Part shown: positions 1 through 8,112 of the stretch, in pieces
Layout of the letters: the number at the start of each line of letters is the position of its first letter
How positions within the stretch are numbered: position 1 is the stretch's first letter
NCBI RefSeq assembly: GCF_000381925.1
Contig: NZ_KB907307.1
Span: forward strand, 620,001 to 684,000
DNA from: Nocardia sp. BMG111209
GTDB taxonomy: Bacteria > Actinomycetota > Actinomycetes > Mycobacteriales > Mycobacteriaceae
Direction: 5' to 3'
Length of the DNA stretch: 64,000 bases
Translations under genes and position numbers: made by a program
The notes under the pieces: generated by a model
The model's database searches: none
Seen by the model: the letters and a program-made list of their open reading frames with translations, nothing else
What the model was told of the DNA's origin: nothing

Positions 1-27
1 AGAATTCACGGATAAGTGGTGTCAGAA

Positions 28-183
28 TTCGTACTTACGGCCAGCCCGGTCGACCGCGCCAAGACCGGCTCCAAACACCACATACTGACCTGCGCCAACG
101 GGTTCCCTCTCGTCGTGGCCCTGTCCGCGGCCAACGTCAACGACCACTTGAACCGTCACGGGTTGGGGGCCGCTTCTTCCTAG
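28..183 (+). pseudogene. IS5-family transposase fragment
   Basis: An open frame ending in TAG at 181-183 contains the stretch KTGSKHHILTCANGFPLVV followed by ALSAANVND. This resembles the DDE-domain segment of IS5-family transposases, where KTGSKHHILtDANG-PL is typical. Both ends of the gene are missing: the match stops after NDH and is followed directly by the next IS3-type element. It is a remnant, not a functional gene. Confidence 0.6.
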
Positions 184-201
184 TGGAAGATGGTTCCCAT
201 C

Positions 202-528
202 ATGTCGAAGCGATACCCGCCCGAGGTTCGTGAGAAGGCCGTGCGCCTGGCTCTCGAGCGTCTCGATGAGTACGGATCCCCGTACGCCGCCGCGCAAGCG
301 ATCGCGCCGCTGGTCGATGTGCATTACGAAACGCTGCGGATCTGGCTCAAGAAAGCCCTCGCCGACGGTGCCCGGCCGGGCAAGCAGACGAGTCCGGGAC
401 TGTCGCCGGCCGAGCGTGACGAGTTGCAGAAACTGCGGAAAGAAAACCGGGATCTGAAGCAGGCCAACGAGATTCTCAAGCTGGCGTCGGCTTTCTTCGC
501 GCGGGAACTCGACCCGCGACACCGGTGA
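202..528 (+). CDS. IS3-family transposase OrfA (element 1)
   Basis: A protein of 108 residues with an N-terminal helix-turn-helix of the IS3 OrfA type (RYPPEVREKAVRLALE, then YETLRIWLKKA). It ends in a leucine-rich coiled-coil (ELQKLRKENRDLKQANEILK), as expected for the subunit that binds the terminal repeats. I chose the ATG at 202 because the GGAAG at 184-188 is better placed for it than for the in-frame ATG at 190. The gene overlaps OrfB by 4 bp (GTGA). OrfA looks intact, but its partner is broken, so the element should be inactive by itself. Confidence 0.85.
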   Translation: MSKRYPPEVREKAVRLALERLDEYGSPYAAAQAIAPLVDVHYETLRIWLKKALADGARPGKQTSPGLSPAERDELQKLRKENRDLKQANEILKLASAFFARELDPRHR

Positions 529-1143
529 TCGTCGGATTCATCGACGAATACCGCCAGGTCTACGGTGTCGAGTCGATCTGCCGCGCCTTGTCCGCGCACG
601 GCGTGCAGATCGCGCCACGGACCTACCGCAAAGCCCGCCACCGGCCACCGTCGGCGCGTGATATCGCAGATGCGTACGTGGAGAACACGTTACGCGATCT
701 CGAGGGCACACCGGAACAGATGTACGGGCGCCGCAAGATGACCCGTACCTTCGCCGCCAGGGCCATGACGTGGCGTTCTGCACCGTCGACCGGATCATGC
801 GCGACATCGGGCTCAACGGTGTCGTGCGAGGCCGCAGGCACCGCACGACCATCCCGGCCCGAGACGGCGTCCGCGCCGGCGACAAGCTCAACCGCGACTT
901 CACCACCGATGCCCCGGACCGGGTCTGGGTGGCGGACTTCACCTACGTCTCGACGTGGACCGGGTGGGCCTATGTGGCGTTCGTGTTCGACGCCTACTCT
1001 CGCGCGATCGTCGGCTGGACCGCCGCAGCCACGAAGACCACCGCGTTGGTGTCCAAGGCGCTCAACATGGCCGTGTGGCGCCGCGGCCACTACGGGCATC
1101 CCGTTGAGCCCGGCCTGATCCATCACAGCGATGCGGGCAGTCA

Positions 1144-2595
1144 GGGCGGATTCAACTGGTCGACGCAACACTTTGCTGTTGCAGTGATTGTAGGTGATGC
1201 GCCATCGCTTCGGCCGGAGTGCGCCATCCGAGCACTTTCCGTGGGCGCGTGTTGAGTGTGTGAGCGACCGCATCGAGATCCCTTGCGGTCCAACGTGATA
1301 GATCAGTGCCCTTCGGGAAATATTGCCGTAGAAGGCCGTTGGTGTTCTCGTTCGTTCCGCGTTGCCAGGGGCTGTGGGGGTCGGCGAAGAAGACCGGGAT
1401 GCCAGTCTTCGATGTCAGTGCCGCGTGTGCGGACAGTTCTTTCCCTCGATCCCAGGTCAGGGACTTCAGCATCGGGGCGGGAACCTTCTTCAACGCCGCA
1501 GCCAGTGCCTTGTTCATCGACAGTGCTCCGTAGCCGCTGAGAGCCGGGCCGTTCTTGACCGGCGCCGTCTCCCTCCATCCGTGTTCGCGTGGCAGGTGGA
1601 CCAGGACGGTGAATCGGGTGGTCCGGTCGACCAGGGTGCCGATCGCGGAGCGGTCGGTGCCGATGATGAGGTCGCCTTCCCAATGCCCCACGGTCGCACG
1701 GTCCTCGGCCTCGGCGGGCCGCTCGCTGATCAGCACGTCCGCGGTGATGTGCGCCCAGGCCACCCGCTTGGATCGGGCTCGTGGCATGCGCAGCGACCTG
1801 CCGGTGCGCAGGTTCAGGATCAGTTCACGATCCAGCGCACCACGCCCGTGGATATACAGCGCCTGATAGATCGCTTCGTGGCTGATCCGCATCGACGCGT
1901 CGCCGGGAAAATCGATCTTCAGTCGCCGGGAGATCTGCTCAGGACTCCACGCCTGCACCCATTCCCGGTCCGAGCGGTGGGGCTTGTTGCGGCCGGTCCA
2001 CGCTCCGGTCCGCGGGCCGGCCACGATCCTGCCCTTCGAGTCGGCGATCCGACCGGCGAGCCGCTGCTGGACATAGTCCCGAAGCTGTTGATTCTCAGAC
2101 AGTTTCGCTACCTTCGGACGCCGGGCGAACAGCTCCGCCTTCCACTGGGCAACCGAGGCGCGGTAGTCGAGCGTGCCGCCGCGGGTGGCGGCGTTGCGCC
2201 GTAGTTCCCGGGAGATGGTGGACGGGCTACGGCCCAGCACCTGCGCGATCTGCCGAACACCCTTGCCCTGCACCCGCAGCAACGCGATCTCCTCACGCTC
2301 GGCGAACGACAGATAGCGGCCACCCGGCGGGCTCCACGAATACGGCGACATCCCGCCAGCATCACGGAACCATCGAGTGCCCTTGACAGGCGATACCCCC
2401 ACTGCGACAGCCGCTTCCGTCGGCAGCAGCCCCTCGGCGATCTCGTCCCAGAAACGGCGCTCCACTATCCGCTGGTGGCCAGGATGTCCCGGTGACCGCA
2501 TCGGCGCACGACCGGTCACCTCTCGCATCCAATCCGATGGCCTTCCCATACACCCTCCGTGACCTCGGGTGTTGCGACCACCGGTTGAACCTGAG
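1144..2595 (-). mobile_element. IS30-family insertion sequence nested in IS3 element 1
   Basis: The ends are imperfect inverted repeats. GGATTCAACTGGTCGACGCA is read at the left end, and the right end read in reverse starts AGGTTCAACCGGTGGTCGCA. Removing 1144-2595 plus one copy of a CA dinucleotide (1142-1143 and 2596-2597) restores the OrfB reading frame exactly, so CA is the likely 2-bp target duplication. Short duplications of 2-3 bp are normal for this family. The exact outer bases are uncertain by a few positions. Confidence 0.75.
1152..2549 (-). CDS. IS30-family transposase
   Basis: A 465-residue transposase. An N-terminal helix-turn-helix contains GRYLSFAEREEIALLR and VLGRSPSTISRELRRN, the IS30 signature. 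The C-terminal DDE domain shows the first Asp in GHWEGDLIIG, the second in LTWDRGKEL and the Glu in RGTNENTNGLLRQYFPKG. The stop codon lies inside the left inverted repeat. The ATG at 2549 (MGRPSDWMREV) is chosen; a longer frame exists upstream but would run out of the element into the interrupted OrfB. No damage is visible, so the enzyme is probably active. Confidence 0.9.
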   Translation of the reverse strand: MGRPSDWMREVTGRAPMRSPGHPGHQRIVERRFWDEIAEGLLPTEAAVAVGVSPVKGTRWFRDAGGMSPYSWSPPGGRYLSFAEREEIALLRVQGKGVRQIAQVLGRSPSTISRELRRNAATRGGTLDYRASVAQWKAELFARRPKVAKLSENQQLRDYVQQRLAGRIADSKGRIVAGPRTGAWTGRNKPHRSDREWVQAWSPEQISRRLKIDFPGDASMRISHEAIYQALYIHGRGALDRELILNLRTGRSLRMPRARSKRVAWAHITADVLISERPAEAEDRATVGHWEGDLIIGTDRSAIGTLVDRTTRFTVLVHLPREHGWRETAPVKNGPALSGYGALSMNKALAAALKKVPAPMLKSLTWDRGKELSAHAALTSKTGIPVFFADPHSPWQRGTNENTNGLLRQYFPKGTDLSRWTARDLDAVAHTLNTRPRKVLGWRTPAEAMAHHLQSLQQQSVASTS

Positions 2596-2939
2596 CAATA
2601 TGTGTCCGTGAGCTTCACTGAATCGCTTGCCCTGCAGGGACTCTCGGCATCCATAGGGTCGGTTGGGGACGCCTACGACAATGCCCTGGCCGAATCCATC
2701 ATCGGCCTGTTCAAAACCGAAGTGGTCAACCGGCACGGCCCCTTCAAAACCCTCGCCGAGGTCGAATTCGCGCTCATGGAATGGGCCGACTGGTACAACA
2801 ACGCCCGCCTGCACTCCAGACTGGACTACCTCACCCCCACCGAATACGAGACCGCCTACTACGCTCAACAACCACCACGCCGACCGGCGCTGGTCTGACA
2901 CCGAAGCCGGCCCCTTACCCGTGACGGTTCAACGACAAG

Positions 2940-3198
2940 ATGTCGGTGGCGGTTGCTAGCGTCACTGCTGTGATCAGGCGGTACTACCCGCAAGCGTGCA
3001 ATCAGCTCGAATCGGCGCGAGCGTGGGACTCCGAGATGACTGGACTGTGGAAGTCGGTCATCGATGGACAGTTTCTCGACCACGAGATTTTGATCGAGAC
3101 GGACGGTACGGGGCGAATCGTCTTGTACGCAGACTGGCCCGTTGACGGCCGGAAGAAACTCACTGCGTTGTTCCGGCGGTGTGTCGACATGCTTTGGG
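2940..3198 (+). pseudogene. Hypothetical gene truncated at its 3' end by IS3 copy A
   Basis: An ATG at 2940 opens a frame that reads MSVAVASVTAVIRRYYPQA through GRIVLYADWPVDGRKKLTAL to DMLWV, where the IS3 copy A begins at 3199. The remaining codons before the next stop are insertion-sequence DNA. About 86 native residues remain, with no family I recognise. The downstream half is not found on the other side of the IS: the right flank encodes an unrelated nuclease-like frame. This suggests a deletion next to the insertion. Confidence 0.45.
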
Positions 3199-3258
3199 TG
3201 GACCGTTCCCGGTTTGGTGGACACGAGGGTCGAAGCTGCCCGGTAGGACGGGAGTTCG

Positions 3259-3558
3259 GTGTTGGGATCGACGCGGCGTAGGTTTACTGATGAGTACAGG
3301 GCTCAGGCGGTAGGATTCGTCCGGGATGAAGGTCGGCCGGTGGCTGAGGTGGCGCGGAATATCGGTGTCCACGAGATGACGTTGAGGAATTGGTTGAAGA
3401 AGGCGAAGGAATCCGGTGGCGGTGATTCCGCTGATCGGGATTTGACCGACTCGGAGCGGGCCGAGTTGGAGCGTTTGCGTGCGGAGAACGCGGAGCTGAA
3501 GATGCAGGTCGCGTTCGCAAAAAAAGTTGCGACCTGGTTCGCGAAAGACCAGCGGTAA
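3259..3558 (+). CDS. IS3-family transposase OrfA (copy A)
   Basis: A 99-residue helix-turn-helix protein (FTDEYRAQAVGFVRDEG, then NIGVHEMTLRNWLKKAKE) ending in a leucine-zipper-like coil (ELERLRAENAELKMQVAFAKK). The GTG at 3259 is the likely start. Near the 3' end, codons for FAKKVA contain seven A followed by G, a classic -1 slippery run. The OrfB frame is exactly -1 relative to OrfA and is open from there onward, so a fused OrfAB transposase is expected through programmed frameshifting. Confidence 0.9.
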   Translation: MLGSTRRRFTDEYRAQAVGFVRDEGRPVAEVARNIGVHEMTLRNWLKKAKESGGGDSADRDLTDSERAELERLRAENAELKMQVAFAKKVATWFAKDQR

Positions 3559-3611
3559 AGTTCGCTGCGATCGCGGGCTGGGTCGAGTCCGGGGATTTCG
3601 GTGTCGAATTC

Positions 3612-4442
3612 ATGTGCCGGGAACTGGGTGTTTCCCGGTCGGGGTATTACGCGTGGCGTGGCCGGGCCGTGTCCGGCCGGGACCGGGAGGATGTCACGCT
3701 GACCGGGCTGATCGCGGCGATGTTCGAGAAGCTGCGCGGTAATCCGGGTGTGCGCCGGATCCATGCCGGCCTGGCGGTGGCGGGGTGGCGGGTGTCACGT
3801 AAGCGGGTGTGGCGGTTGATGCGGGCCGCGGGCCTGCAAGGACGACATCCGAAGTCGTTCCGGCGGACCACGATTGCGGGTACGCGACCGGTCGGCGCGC
3901 CGGATCTGATCGGCCGGGACTTCGCTACCGGGGGCGGTGCGGGCCGGCGCTGGTGTGGCGACATCACGTATGTGAAGACCTGGTCCGGGTGGGCGTACAT
4001 GGCCACGGTGATCGATGTACACGACCGGTCGGTGATCGGGTGGGCCGTGGCGGATCATATGCGTACAAGCCTGGTTTTGGAGGCCCTGGATATGGCGCTC
4101 GGGCGTCGCCGGCCGGAGCCGGGTATCATTTTTCACAGCGACCGGGGAGCGCAATATACCTCACGAGAGTTCGACCGGTATTGCCGCCGGAACGGTATCC
4201 GCCGTTCCCTCGGTCGGACTGGATCTTGTTTCGATAATGCCGTATCGGAATCACTGTTCGCGACCTACAAGAAAGAGCTGATCCATACCCGTCCGTGGCC
4301 GACGGTCGAGGTTCTCCGGAAGGCGACGTTCGGCTGGATCGAGAACTACTACAACGTTCAGCGCAGGCATTCAGCTCTCAACTATTTGACACCAATGGAA
4401 TATGCGTTAGGATTCAGGGAAATCAGTCAGATCGCGGCTTGA
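3612..4442 (+). CDS. IS3-family transposase OrfB (copy A)
   Basis: The catalytic half of the transposase (276 residues from the internal ATG). It starts with the conserved MCRELGVSRSGYYAW segment and carries the integrase core: Asp in WCGDITYVKTWSGWAYM, Asp in IIFHSDRGAQYTSREF and Glu in DNAVSESLFATYKKELI. It ends with the usual NYLTPMEYALGF. The frame is open upstream of the ATG back to the A7G slippery run near 3519, as expected if the functional product is the OrfAB fusion. No mutations relative to copy B are evident in the protein. Confidence 0.92.
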   Translation: MCRELGVSRSGYYAWRGRAVSGRDREDVTLTGLIAAMFEKLRGNPGVRRIHAGLAVAGWRVSRKRVWRLMRAAGLQGRHPKSFRRTTIAGTRPVGAPDLIGRDFATGGGAGRRWCGDITYVKTWSGWAYMATVIDVHDRSVIGWAVADHMRTSLVLEALDMALGRRRPEPGIIFHSDRGAQYTSREFDRYCRRNGIRRSLGRTGSCFDNAVSESLFATYKKELIHTRPWPTVEVLRKATFGWIENYYNVQRRHSALNYLTPMEYALGFREISQIAA

Positions 4443-4472
4443 TCCGGTGTCCATTCAACTGGGAACACTCCA

Positions 4473-5312
4473 GATCAGCTCGAATTTATCGAAGTTCGAC
4501 GAACTACTCCGCAGACTCGACGTCGATTAGAAGATGCTTTGGCACAAGTTCGACGGTACGGCGAGATATATGCAGAACATAATCTCGGAGCGGAGCCGAG
4601 GCTCTCCCTATTCTTTCCTGGTCCGATATCGCCGGAAAGGATAGAGGATATTCGAGCGCATGACGTTCGTATACTGGATATGGACTGGCTGCGCTCACAT
4701 AATCGGTATGCACACTGGAGCGAATCGGCCGCAGGGATACCGAATCGATCCGACAGATCGGCCGCGCTATCGAATTCTCTCCTGCCACCCGGCGGTGAGT
4801 TTATGGACAGACTACGCGAGACTCCGCCCGGTAGAGGAGCGTGGCAAAGGTATCAAAGGCTCTGTGTCAGCATCTTCGACTATCTGTTCTCGCCGCCACT
4901 TAATCCAGGAATCTACGAGCTCAGCAATTACACCAAGGTAAACAGAAGAGATATTATAATGCCCAACTATTCCACAGGGGGCTTCTGGCGATACATGCGA
5001 GAAAAATACCATGCGGACCATGTGGTAATAGATGCAAAAAATTACACTGACGAGATCACGAAGGATCCTGTCTTGCAGATGGCAAATTACTTGACCGAAC
5101 AGGGGCCTGGACTTTTTGGAATCATCGCCACTCGAGCCGGAAGAAATGAAGCATCAACTCACATCTTGCGGGAGCAATGGATGATGCATAGGAAACTCAT
5201 AATAACGTTAACTGATGGCGACCTCATGCAAATGATCGAAACCAAGGAAGGCGGTGAAGCCCCCGAGAGCTTGGTGCAGCAGAAGATCGAAGATTTCAGG
5301 CTGAGCATATGA
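4473..5312 (+). pseudogene. PD-(D/E)XK nuclease-like gene, 5' end removed by IS3 copy A
   Basis: The frame is open right from the IS border (DQLEFIEVRR...) to the stop at 5312, leaving about 279 residues. The first usable internal start is a TTG at 4539, so this is more likely a C-terminal fragment than a complete gene. Its end contains NRRDIIMPNYSTGG and HVVIDAKNYTDEITKDPVLQ, where the D...D-x-K pattern resembles a restriction-endonuclease-fold active site. Codon use is less GC-biased than in neighbouring genes, which suggests separate acquisition. I do not recognise the exact family. Confidence 0.5.
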
Positions 5313-5377
5313 CGACGGGCACATCGGCCATGCGAGCGAATTGATATTCCAATGGCACCCGGAAAAAGCATGTTGCC

Positions 5378-6824
5378 TCAAGTCGCGGGCATCTGCCCGT
5401 CGTCCAGTTCGGCGAGCTGTTTGCGTAGGTTGCTGGCGGTTGCTTCGGCATCTTTGAGCTTCTTCTTCAATGATGCGCGCGAGGGCGTTGTGGCCTTGGG
5501 CTTCTTGAGGGGTGTGCTCGGCACCAGCCAGCCGTTCGGCTCGCACGACACGACCCGGTGGGCATATCGGCACGTGCCGCAGCGCCGTTCAGGGGCGGGT
5601 TCCGGTAGGCCGGCGGCCACCATCCTCCGCACGTGTTCATAAATTACCCGAAGGCTTTCCGTGGATGCCTCGGCAACGAGTTGATCGAAATCCGGTAATC
5701 GCGATTGCCGTTCTTCATCAGTGAGTGTGATGACCGGTCCGTCGCTGGGACGCCAATCGACATCTTCCACCGGGACCTCGGTATGATGTCCACATTCAAG
5801 GGTCGCGCTCCATAATGCAATTGTTCGGGGTTCAGGGTGACGCGTTTTGGCCCAGAAGTCCGGCTCGCCAGACAGGTAGTGGGGTGGCTCTACGGCGTCA
5901 GCGGGGCGGTCCACGGTCCGGGATTCGCCCCATTCGATAGTCTCACGATAACTATCGGTCGTGCCTTTATGTACGTGTTCGATTTCGCCGAGTTGAAGGT
6001 CGCCATCGGTCAAGATGCTGCTCGGCCATACCACCTCCAGCGGCGAGTGCATGTCGCCATGAAGCAGTAACTCCTTGACACAACCGCAGTCCAGGCGGAC
6101 ACGCCATCGAACAAGGTCTTCCGCCTTGGACATCCTCAGCTCCCAGATCTCCACAAGATCGGCCGGAACGCGATCCCGCTGCTGTTGCCGATTGGCGTTG
6201 AATTCCTTCACCGCCTTCGTTCCCAGTTTCGGCACGCCGGGAATCTTTGGTCCAGTCGCACACCCATGCTGAAGCCGGCCCAACGTGTCGGCTCGAGAGA
6301 ACACCCCTCTGGGTACGGCAGGTCGGGCAGGCGTGAACCTTTTCCTTCCATTCCCTATCCCGGTACCAACGCGGGCGGACCGAATGGCCACAGATCAGGG
6401 CGATCTCCCATTCGTCATATTGTCGCGATTGCTCTGGTTGCGCATTTCCCCACAGGGAGCGGGTCATAGCGGTATGCCACTCTTGGCTCCACGGCGGTGG
6501 TGGACAGCACCACGAGCAGTGGGAGACATTCGACCTTTCAATGCTCCATGATGCTTCGCCGCATTGACCGTGCCGCTCGCGGAACGCTGCCCGCCGCTCC
6601 TCATCGGTAGCAGCCAGTTCGTCCCCGTTGCCGAGGAGGGGCTGACCGCAACCTCGGCATGGCACGCCCGCTTCGAATTCGGATCGTGAGAGCCGTGTTC
6701 CTGCCTTCTCCCAAAGGCGATCCCGGGCAGCGCGACGTGCGGCACGACGTTCGGCGTTTTCTGCCTCTGCGCGGAGCTTGGCCTGAGCGCGCCGCTGCCG
6801 TTGTTCTTCGGTGAGTTTGGCCAC
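5378..6824 (-). pseudogene. Cys-rich zinc-ribbon-like hypothetical protein with a frameshift
   Basis: Two overlapping frames make one protein. The first starts at the ATG at 6824 (MAKLTEEQRQRRAQAKLR), carries a basic coiled N-terminus and paired Cys motifs (CRGCG, CSWCC, CPTC) and runs to SAWVCDWTK. The second continues with IPGVPKLGTKAVKEFNANR, further Cys motifs (CGC, CRYAH) and a C-terminal Lys-rich coil. The join is at a short A-run near 6244-6248; removing one A restores a single product of about 480 residues. Either a sequencing error, a recent mutation or frameshifting is possible. The function is unknown; a nucleic-acid-binding role is only a guess from the Cys pairs. Confidence 0.55.
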
Positions 6825-7114
6825 GCGGCTTATGTCCCTTCGGTTTACGACAAACCGCAGGAATCCGGCGCTTCACCCGGCGAGCACCCTGAATGCTACG
6901 CCGAAGATTTGCCTGCCGGACAGGAACGCCGAGACACACCATGGGCGCATTCGGGCAATTTGAGCCGTTACTGCCCGATTTCAAGTATCGGGAATATGTT
7001 TGTCGTACGAGTAACAATGAGTAACGCCTCAGCCCGGTCGCGAAGAGCGGAGGGCTCCGATGTCGGCCGCTGATGTAGTGATGCGGGGCGTTTCGCTCAT
7101 ATTTATTTTATCTA

Positions 7115-7297
7115 TTTTTTCCCTTCCGGCACGTGATTTTAGGTCGGGAATCCGCAGGTTCGTCAACCCCGGGACCGGGAAATTTCCGTCCCCTTCGGGC
7201 GGGCTCGCTGGCGCTCGTCCGGAATTTTTCCGGTCCCGGGGTTGCGTCCCTCGCGGATCTCCCGTCCTGAAATCTCTTTCGCCGGAAGGGCAAAAAG
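7115..7297. repeat. Very long imperfect inverted repeat upstream of the 7341 gene
   Basis: Two arms of about 75-80 nt face each other. The outer stem pairs CCCTTCCGGC (7121-7130) with GCCGGAAGGG (7281-7290), extended by a T-run opposite an A-run. The core stem pairs 7165-7178 with 7230-7243 without mismatch (AACCCCGGGACCGG), extended by an AT-rich step (GAAATTTCCG opposite CGGAATTTTT). It fills most of the 516-bp gap 6825-7340, which otherwise has no gene I can support. It could be a regulatory RNA, an attenuator or a DNA cruciform. A similar AT-flanked motif recurs near 11890, 12201, 14106 and 50744. Confidence 0.75.
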
Positions 7298-7340
7298 AAC
7301 GGGCGGTAGGAGCCCGCAGGCGACGGGAAGGCGTACAGCG

Positions 7341-7583
7341 ATGAGCGGCGTGGCGGATGTGTTGACGCGTAGTGAATACAACAGGAAAAAGAAGTTCCGG
7401 CAGGCCGGTACGGCAGCGGAGTTGAACCCGGAGACGGTGGACCGGTTCAAACTGTCGTATCCGGATTGGAAGGGTAAGCACTGGCATGTCAGTCCGGGCC
7501 GGTTCGGGTTGTATATGGGGCCGGTGAACCTTACCCGCGACCCCCAGCCCGGCGACACCGACAGCACGGGTGGGGTGGCGTGA
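7341..7583 (+). CDS. Small hypothetical protein
   Basis: An 80-residue protein (MSGVADVLTRSEYNRKKKF...). It has a basic N-terminal half and an aromatic segment (YPDWKGKHWHVSPGRFGLYM). No membrane segment or known motif is visible. The ATG at 7341 is preceded by GGGAAGG at a workable distance. It overlaps the next gene by 1-4 bp (GTGATG), so the two are probably translationally coupled. It is the first gene after the long hairpin at 7115-7297. Confidence 0.6.
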   Translation: MSGVADVLTRSEYNRKKKFRQAGTAAELNPETVDRFKLSYPDWKGKHWHVSPGRFGLYMGPVNLTRDPQPGDTDSTGGVA

Positions 7584-8032
7584 TGCGTGATCAGGTGATC
7601 CCGGATTTGTTCCCGGACGATCGGATTCGGCCGTACGACCGGATCACCGGGGACGACGCAGTGTATTTCAGTGTCGGGGAGATCGCCCGCCGGTTCGGTA
7701 TCGGGTTACCGGTGTTCATCACCGAGCAAGCCTGGCACGCGGCGATTTCCTGGGAACAACCCGCATTCGCCGACGGGGTGCATGCCGGTCATGTCCCGCT
7801 GGTACTCGAATTACGGATCGAAGCGACGATAGCGTTACTGGACGCGGTATTGGAAGCCGCTCACGAACGGGCACTGACCGGTTACCCGCCGAGTGTTATC
7901 CGGTTCGGTTTCCACACCGATCCCAGCCCCGACGAGAACACCGAATCGTGCCGGTTGGGTGTCTACCTCACCCGAGACTCGGACGATATGCCAACTCTGG
8001 TCATCGACACCGATGCCGAAACCGGCGAGTAA
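7580..8032 (+). CDS. Hypothetical protein
   Basis: A 150-residue acidic protein starting at GTG 7580 or ATG 7583 (MRDQVIPDLFPDDRIRPYDR). No recognisable domain. The middle segment (LVLELRIEATIALLDAVLEAAHERA) is predicted helical, and the C-terminus contains CRLGVYLTRDSDDMPTLVIDTDAE. It lies between a small overlapping gene and the ParB-domain gene in the same direction, so it probably belongs to the same plasmid-type backbone operon. Confidence 0.6.
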   Translation: MMRDQVIPDLFPDDRIRPYDRITGDDAVYFSVGEIARRFGIGLPVFITEQAWHAAISWEQPAFADGVHAGHVPLVLELRIEATIALLDAVLEAAHERALTGYPPSVIRFGFHTDPSPDENTESCRLGVYLTRDSDDMPTLVIDTDAETGE

Positions 8033-8112
8033 GTACCGGATATCAATCCCGGCAAGCAACGGTAGAACCGCCCGTGCAGGACACCTGTATTTTCTGAAAG
8101 GACCATCCGATC

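Larger units (their letters stand above)
525..2898 (+). pseudogene. IS3-family transposase OrfB, frameshifted and split by an IS30-family element
   Basis: The integrase-type DDE transposase of element 1 is broken twice. A one-base loss near 741-746 moves the frame from ...MYGRRKMTR to the frame that carries VAFCTVDRIMRDIGL and the catalytic motif VWVADFTYVSTW. The gene is then cut at codons for HHSDAGSQ (about 1143) by the IS30-family element. It resumes near 2596 with YVSVSFTESL and runs through the DDE glutamate region (DAYDNALAESIIGLFKTE) to the stop at 2896-2898. Joining the pieces gives a normal IS3 OrfB ending LTPTEYE. Non-functional. Confidence 0.85.
3199..4472 (+). mobile_element. IS3-family element, copy A (1274 bp)
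   Basis: The ends are imperfect inverted repeats of about 29 bp. The left begins TGGACCGTTCCCGGTTTGG, and the right, read inward, begins TGGAGTGTTCCCGGTTGAA. A copy of the same length lies inverted at 17715-18988, and the common sequence stops at the same bases in both, which fixes the boundaries. The flanking trinucleotides (GGG and GAT) do not match, so copy A has lost its target duplication through later recombination or deletion. Confidence 0.9.

Noticed and set aside
1303..2204. Long plus-strand frames over the IS30 element
   Set aside because: Antisense shadows of the IS30 transposase caused by high GC content.
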